Notes under the pieces: generated by a model | The model's database searches: none | The model's input: the letters and a program-made list of their open reading frames with translations, nothing else | What the model was told of the DNA's origin: nothing | Shown: in pieces, positions 5,699 to 8,382 of the stretch | How the letters are laid out: every line of letters starts with the position of its first letter | Numbering within the stretch: the first letter of the stretch is position 1 | From: AL-N1 sp039178835 | Lineage (GTDB): Bacteria; Chloroflexota; Chloroflexia; Chloroflexales; Roseiflexaceae | Direction of reading: 5' to 3' | NCBI GenBank assembly: GCA_039178835.1 | Contig: JBCDFA010000348.1 | Coordinates: 1-8,382, forward strand | DNA length: 8,382 bases | Translations under genes and position numbers: made by a program

Positions 5699-6385
5699 AT
5701 GAATAATGCCATTCGTGCCAACCGCATCCTTGATGCCGCAGCCACATTGATTGCCCATTATGGCTACGACAAAACAACCGTAAGTGACATCGCACGCGAG
5801 GCCAGTGTCTCCAAAGGCGCGATCTATCTGCATTGGCCAGGCAAAGAGCAGCTCTTCAGTGCATTGCTCGTTCGCGAGGCACAACAGCTTTTAGACGACA
5901 CAATGTCCCGCGTGGAGGACGATCCGCAGGGTGGCACCATTGACCGGATGTATTACCACGGACTGCTCGCGCTCGCAGCCCATCCACTTATGCGTGCCCT
6001 CTACACACGCGACAGCCGCATCCTGGGGGACTATGTACGACATCAGGGGCCAGGCCGTTACACTCAGCGCTTTCTGTTTGGGCAGGCATTTGTCCAGCGC
6101 ATGCAGACCGCCAGCCTCATACGAGATGACCTTGATGCAACGATGACATCTTACCTGTTCAGTATCATCGCGTATGGTTTGATGCAGATCGAAACCTTCA
6201 TCGCCTCTGAGCAAGCACCAGCACTCGAGGAGGTTGCCACTGCCCTTGCCGATCTGGTGCGGCGTGGGTTTGCCGCTGAAAATGGGGATAGTGAGGCGGG
6301 TAAACAGGCGCTGCGGCACCTTATCAATGAAGTTAAACAAACATACACAAGTCAACACGAGGAGCAAGAAGATGCCGACGATTGA
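5699..6385 (+). CDS. TetR/AcrR-family transcriptional regulator
   Basis: 228 residues, normal for the family. The N-terminal DNA-binding domain is clear: helix one at I5-H20, then Y-G-Y-D-K-T-T-V at 21-28, and the helix-turn-helix D30-I-A-R-E-A-S-V-S-K-G-A-I-Y43 followed by H-W-P-G-K-E-Q-L-F. Residues from about 60 on would form the helical ligand-binding and dimerisation domain, which cannot be matched to a known ligand. The tail is acidic (E-E-Q-E-D-A-D-D). The ATG at 5699 is the only start that preserves helix one, yet no Shine-Dalgarno sequence precedes it; the space is taken by the operator arm. Low translation would suit a repressor. The gene overlaps the following hydrolase gene by 14 bases, so the regulator probably senses a substrate or product of the two hydrolases it is encoded with. 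Autoregulation is inferred from the operator. Confidence 0.9.
   Translation: MNNAIRANRILDAAATLIAHYGYDKTTVSDIAREASVSKGAIYLHWPGKEQLFSALLVREAQQLLDDTMSRVEDDPQGGTIDRMYYHGLLALAAHPLMRALYTRDSRILGDYVRHQGPGRYTQRFLFGQAFVQRMQTASLIRDDLDATMTSYLFSIIAYGLMQIETFIASEQAPALEEVATALADLVRRGFAAENGDSEAGKQALRHLINEVKQTYTSQHEEQEDADD
6359..6364 (+). promoter_or_regulatory. Ribosome binding site of the first hydrolase, inside the TetR gene
   Basis: GAGGAG lies seven bases before the ATG at 6372, within the last codons of the TetR gene. It decides this start over the open frame that begins at 6234, and it suggests translational coupling. Confidence 0.7.
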
Positions 6386-7184
6386 GACAAACGGCGTGAC
6401 ACTGTATTACAAAGTAATTGGGGATGGCCCTCCGCTGGTATTTACCCATGGTGCAGGCTGGGATCACACACAATGGCAGCCGCAAATCGCCTATTTTGCC
6501 AATCGTTTTCGAGTCATTATGTGGGATGTGCGTGGTCATGGCCGTTCGACTCTGCCAGACGGCCCCGTTGACTCTGCCGATTTTCGCCGCGATCTGGTTG
6601 GGTTGCTTGATGCATTAGACATCCGTCAAGCTATTCTAGTCGGGCTTTCGATGGGCGGACATATCTCATTGCAAACGGCCATCGCATATCCAGAAAGAGT
6701 GGCAGCCCTGGTGTTGATGGGCACACCCTGCACCAATAGGTTCAACTGGCGCGAACGTGTACTAGTACCAATCAATCGCTGGTCTGCCCGCCTCATCCCG
6801 ATGTCGCTCATGGCCCGCTGGACCGGGCAATCAATGGCGAAACACTCGGTTGCCGCTGGCCAATCGATTGAGCAGGCGATGCAACAGATCCCGTATGGGC
6901 ATTGGCAACGGATCTGGCATGCTGTTACGAGTATGGAGAGCCGCGCAGGGCTAGCACAGATCAGCTGCCCCACGCTGATTCTCGAAGGTGCAGACGACTG
7001 GCTGGTACAACACCAACAGGCTTATCTGGCCAGTCATATTCCAAACGCGACACACCACGTGGTACCACGCGCATTTCACGCCATGAACTGGGATAACCCC
7101 GAGGATGTCCATCGCTATATGGATGAGTTTGTTACTGATCTGACTGAAGCAGGGAACGTCTATGCCCACAACCACGATAAATGA
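6372..7184 (+). CDS. Alpha/beta-fold hydrolase, first of a tandem pair
   Basis: 270 residues, a soluble single-domain hydrolase of the esterase/lactonase/MenH-BioH-like group. H26-G27 supplies the oxyanion-hole motif. D52-V-R-G-H-G57 is the conserved strand-4 turn. The nucleophile elbow is G91-L-S-M-G-G96 with Ser93. The acid is Asp209 in G-A-D-D (206-209), and the base is His236 in A-F-H-A-M-N-W-D. A cap region lies at about 120-190. The triad is complete, so it should be active on an ester, thioester, lactone or similar bond; the exact substrate cannot be read from sequence. No signal peptide is seen. It overlaps the TetR gene by 14 bases and the second hydrolase by 23 bases, so all three are one transcript. 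W35-Q-P-Q and the S93 position are shared with the second hydrolase, which points to duplication. A longer open frame from 6234 is rejected as a start because it is TetR coding sequence in another frame. Confidence 0.88.
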   Translation: MPTIETNGVTLYYKVIGDGPPLVFTHGAGWDHTQWQPQIAYFANRFRVIMWDVRGHGRSTLPDGPVDSADFRRDLVGLLDALDIRQAILVGLSMGGHISLQTAIAYPERVAALVLMGTPCTNRFNWRERVLVPINRWSARLIPMSLMARWTGQSMAKHSVAAGQSIEQAMQQIPYGHWQRIWHAVTSMESRAGLAQISCPTLILEGADDWLVQHQQAYLASHIPNATHHVVPRAFHAMNWDNPEDVHRYMDEFVTDLTEAGNVYAHNHDK

Positions 7185-7965
7185 TATTAGTATGGCATAT
7201 AATGTCTGTGGCGAGGGGACACCAATTCTACTCATTCATGGTGGGGTTATCTCGCAGACTGAATGGCAGCCACAGCTTGAGGATTTTGCAGAGCACTATG
7301 AGGTCATCACCTGTGATCTCCGGGGCCATGGCGAGACTTCATACACCAATGCGCCCTACTCAGTAGCGCTCTTTGCCAGCGATATCGTTGTGTTGCTTGA
7401 CACGCTTGGTATTGATCAAGTCATCTGTTGCGGGCACTCGCTCGGGGGAATGGTAGCCCAGGAGCTTGCGATTCGCTATCCCGACCGCATCCGCTGCCTC
7501 ATACTCGCTGAAACATCGTATGGTACGTCCTCTACGTGGTGGGAAACACTCCAGACAATCATGGCTCGTTGGACTTTCCGTTTGATGAGTGTTGAGGCTA
7601 TGACCCGTTTGAGCGCACAACAGACCGGGAAGTGGAGTCCAGAGGTCGGGCCCTATCTTGAGCGTGAAATGGTGCGCCATGCCGATAACAAAGCGAACTA
7701 TCTCAATATCTGGGAGGCTGTGCTTACCTTTGACAGCCGCACTCGCATCCAACACATCACCTGTCCTACCTTGATCCTCATTGGTGAACACTACCGCCAA
7801 ACACACACGCAGGCACGTAAGATGCAGCAGCGCATTCCTAATGCCGAATTGCAAACTGTACCAGATGCAGGACATATGATCAACTGGGACAACACGGCAT
7901 TTTTCAACTGTGTCGTGCTTGAGTTCTGTGAGCAATGTGACTCAATCTCCAACACAATCACCTAA
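7162..7965 (+). CDS. Alpha/beta-fold hydrolase, second of a tandem pair, catalytic Asp replaced
   Basis: 267 residues and a paralogue of the gene before it. It shares H26-G27, W35-Q-P-Q, D52-L-R-G-H-G57, the nucleophile elbow G91-H-S-L-G-G96 (Ser93) and the base His238 in A-G-H-M-I-N-W-D. The loop that carries the catalytic acid in relatives (G-x-x-D) reads G208-E-H-Y211, so Tyr stands where Asp is expected and only Glu209 is close by. The acid may be supplied from another strand, as in some family members, or the protein may have low or no hydrolytic activity. The start ATG at 7162 lies inside the first hydrolase gene, with AGGGA six bases upstream (7151-7155). The 23-base overlap implies coupled translation. 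The N-terminus M-P-T-T-T-I-N is laid out like M-P-T-I-E-T-N in the neighbour, which supports this start. Substrate unknown. Confidence 0.86.
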   Translation: MPTTTINDISMAYNVCGEGTPILLIHGGVISQTEWQPQLEDFAEHYEVITCDLRGHGETSYTNAPYSVALFASDIVVLLDTLGIDQVICCGHSLGGMVAQELAIRYPDRIRCLILAETSYGTSSTWWETLQTIMARWTFRLMSVEAMTRLSAQQTGKWSPEVGPYLEREMVRHADNKANYLNIWEAVLTFDSRTRIQHITCPTLILIGEHYRQTHTQARKMQQRIPNAELQTVPDAGHMINWDNTAFFNCVVLEFCEQCDSISNTIT

Positions 7966-7977
7966 AGTATCCTGCTT

Positions 7978-8017
7978 CTTCAGTAAATCTTCAGTTTGCT
8001 TTAAGTCCGACTACAGC
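7978..8017 (+). promoter_or_regulatory. Pho-box-like array of 7-bp direct repeats at 11-bp period
   Basis: CTTCAGT (7978-7984) and CTTCAGT (7989-7995) are identical. TTTAAGT (8000-8006) and CTACAGC (8011-8017) continue the same register less exactly. All are separated by four bases, the first spacer being AAAT. Direct 7-mers with an 11-bp period are how PhoB/OmpR-family response regulators bind, and the array ends seven bases before a perfect TATAAT. The identity of the regulator is an inference: phosphate control is only one possibility. Confidence 0.45.
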
Positions 8018-8030
8018 TATCTCCTATAAT
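8001..8030 (+). promoter_or_regulatory. Promoter of the DUF5666-like gene, strong -10 and poor -35
   Basis: A perfect TATAAT lies at 8025-8030. The best -35 at a normal distance is TTAAGT (8001-8006, 18-base spacer), only three matches to TTGACA, and it falls inside the direct-repeat array. This is the usual layout of an activator-dependent promoter. Transcription would start near 8037, about 46 bases before the ATG. Confidence 0.5.
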
Positions 8031-8082
8031 CTGAATATACAAAAATCTCACGAATATATATTGTACAAAAGGAATATCTGTA

Positions 8083-8382
8083 ATGAAAAGGGCAATTTCA
8101 ACGAAGTTACATTATTATACCACTGTATCTTTGAGTATCGTACTATTAGTGATCATGAGTTCAACGTCCTATGCAATAGTTCACGCACAAGCACCGACAA
8201 ACGAGGCAAGTAGCAATATTCTACAATCAGACAGCGATTATTACGGCTTTATCGAGTCCCGCCCCTCCGGCACTGCTGGCACCTGGGTCGTCAGTGGCCG
8301 CAGCTTTACCGCCACCGACAGCACCCGCCTCGACCCCGACGATGGCCCCCTGACCATCGGGCGTTGTGTCTCGGTTGACTAC
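8083..8382 (+). CDS. Secreted protein with DUF5666-like domain (3' end outside window)
   Basis: The first 100 codons are visible. AAAAGGA (8067-8073) is a good ribosome binding site nine bases before the ATG. The protein opens with a signal peptide: basic start M-K-R, a hydrophobic core around residues 15-33 (V-S-L-S-I-V-L-L-V-I-M), and a likely cleavage after A-Q-A near residues 35-37. A low-complexity polar linker (about 38-54) leads to a small beta-rich domain from about residue 55: Y-G-F-I-E, G-T-W-V-V-S-G-R-S-F-T-A, S-T-R-L-D, then I-G-R-C-V-S-V-D-Y. This matches the DUF5666 pattern, a small beta-barrel family of unknown function that is often repeated in tandem. It is therefore probably exported and may carry more copies beyond the edge. 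Base composition changes sharply at the domain border. It is 117 bases downstream of the hydrolases and has its own promoter. Confidence 0.8.
   Translation, partial: MKRAISTKLHYYTTVSLSIVLLVIMSSTSYAIVHAQAPTNEASSNILQSDSDYYGFIESRPSGTAGTWVVSGRSFTATDSTRLDPDDGPLTIGRCVSVDY

Noticed and set aside
5891..6367. Minus-strand open frame of 158 codons opposite the TetR gene.
   Set aside because: No recognisable domain or ribosome binding site was seen, and the sense strand has a clear TetR helix-turn-helix protein.
6234..6371. Longer version of the first hydrolase starting at 6234.
   Set aside because: The added part lies wholly within the TetR gene in another frame and has no fold logic. GAGGAG at 6359-6364 and the match to the second hydrolase's N-terminus fix the start at 6372.
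7360..7935. Open frame of 191 codons on the minus strand opposite the second hydrolase.
   Set aside because: It matches no family, is rich in Cys and His as expected from antisense of this codon use, and lies opposite a gene with clear catalytic motifs.
1..8382. Possible mobile element, defence island, CRISPR array, tRNA or rRNA.
   Set aside because: No transposase, integrase, terminal repeats with target duplications, regularly spaced repeat-spacer units, or RNA gene signatures were found by eye on either strand.

Overview
The window looks like chromosomal DNA from a free-living bacterium of about half G+C, most likely a member of the Chloroflexota (Chloroflexus/Oscillochloris-like). That assignment is an inference. 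It rests on the protein types present: a secreted protein with a DUF5666-like domain, a FG-GAP/ASPIC propeller, tandem LamG-like sandwich repeats, and a hisC plus IMPase-type hisN pair. No rRNA, tRNA, insertion sequence, phage gene or CRISPR array was found.

Layout. Positions 1-807 (+) hold the C-terminal part of a protein with two concanavalin-like beta-sandwich repeats, cut by the window edge. It runs convergently into hisN (825-1598, -), which lies 22 bases downstream of hisC (1621-2742, -). These two genes encode consecutive steps of histidine synthesis. Across a divergent intergenic region with a good sigma-70 promoter lies a seven-bladed FG-GAP propeller protein with a C-terminal ASPIC/UnbV domain (2873-4234, +) and no visible signal peptide. 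It converges on a double-GNAT acetyltransferase (4289-5236, -), with a small inverted repeat between the two stop codons.

The 462-base gap at 5237-5698 is non-coding and rich in dyad symmetry. Its right end holds a sigma-70-like promoter and a 9+9 bp palindrome that reaches almost to the start codon of a TetR-family regulator (5699-6385, +). A weaker site of the same geometry lies at 5353-5378, on the acetyltransferase side. The TetR gene overlaps an alpha/beta hydrolase gene (6372-7184), which overlaps a second, paralogous hydrolase gene (7162-7965). The three therefore form a tightly coupled operon, probably autoregulated and plausibly responding to an ester-like or lipophilic ligand. The second hydrolase has Tyr where the catalytic Asp is expected.

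The right end (8083-8382, +) is the start of a secreted DUF5666-like protein cut by the window edge. Its promoter has a perfect TATAAT, a poor -35, and direct repeats at an 11-bp period like those bound by PhoB/OmpR-type response regulators. Inside this gene, G+C jumps from about 39% to about 69% exactly where the conserved domain begins.

No wholly new system can be claimed. The most interesting points are the TetR/hydrolase/GNAT locus with its paired operator-like sites, the phased direct repeats at 7978-8017, the composition break near 8257 and the signal-less propeller.
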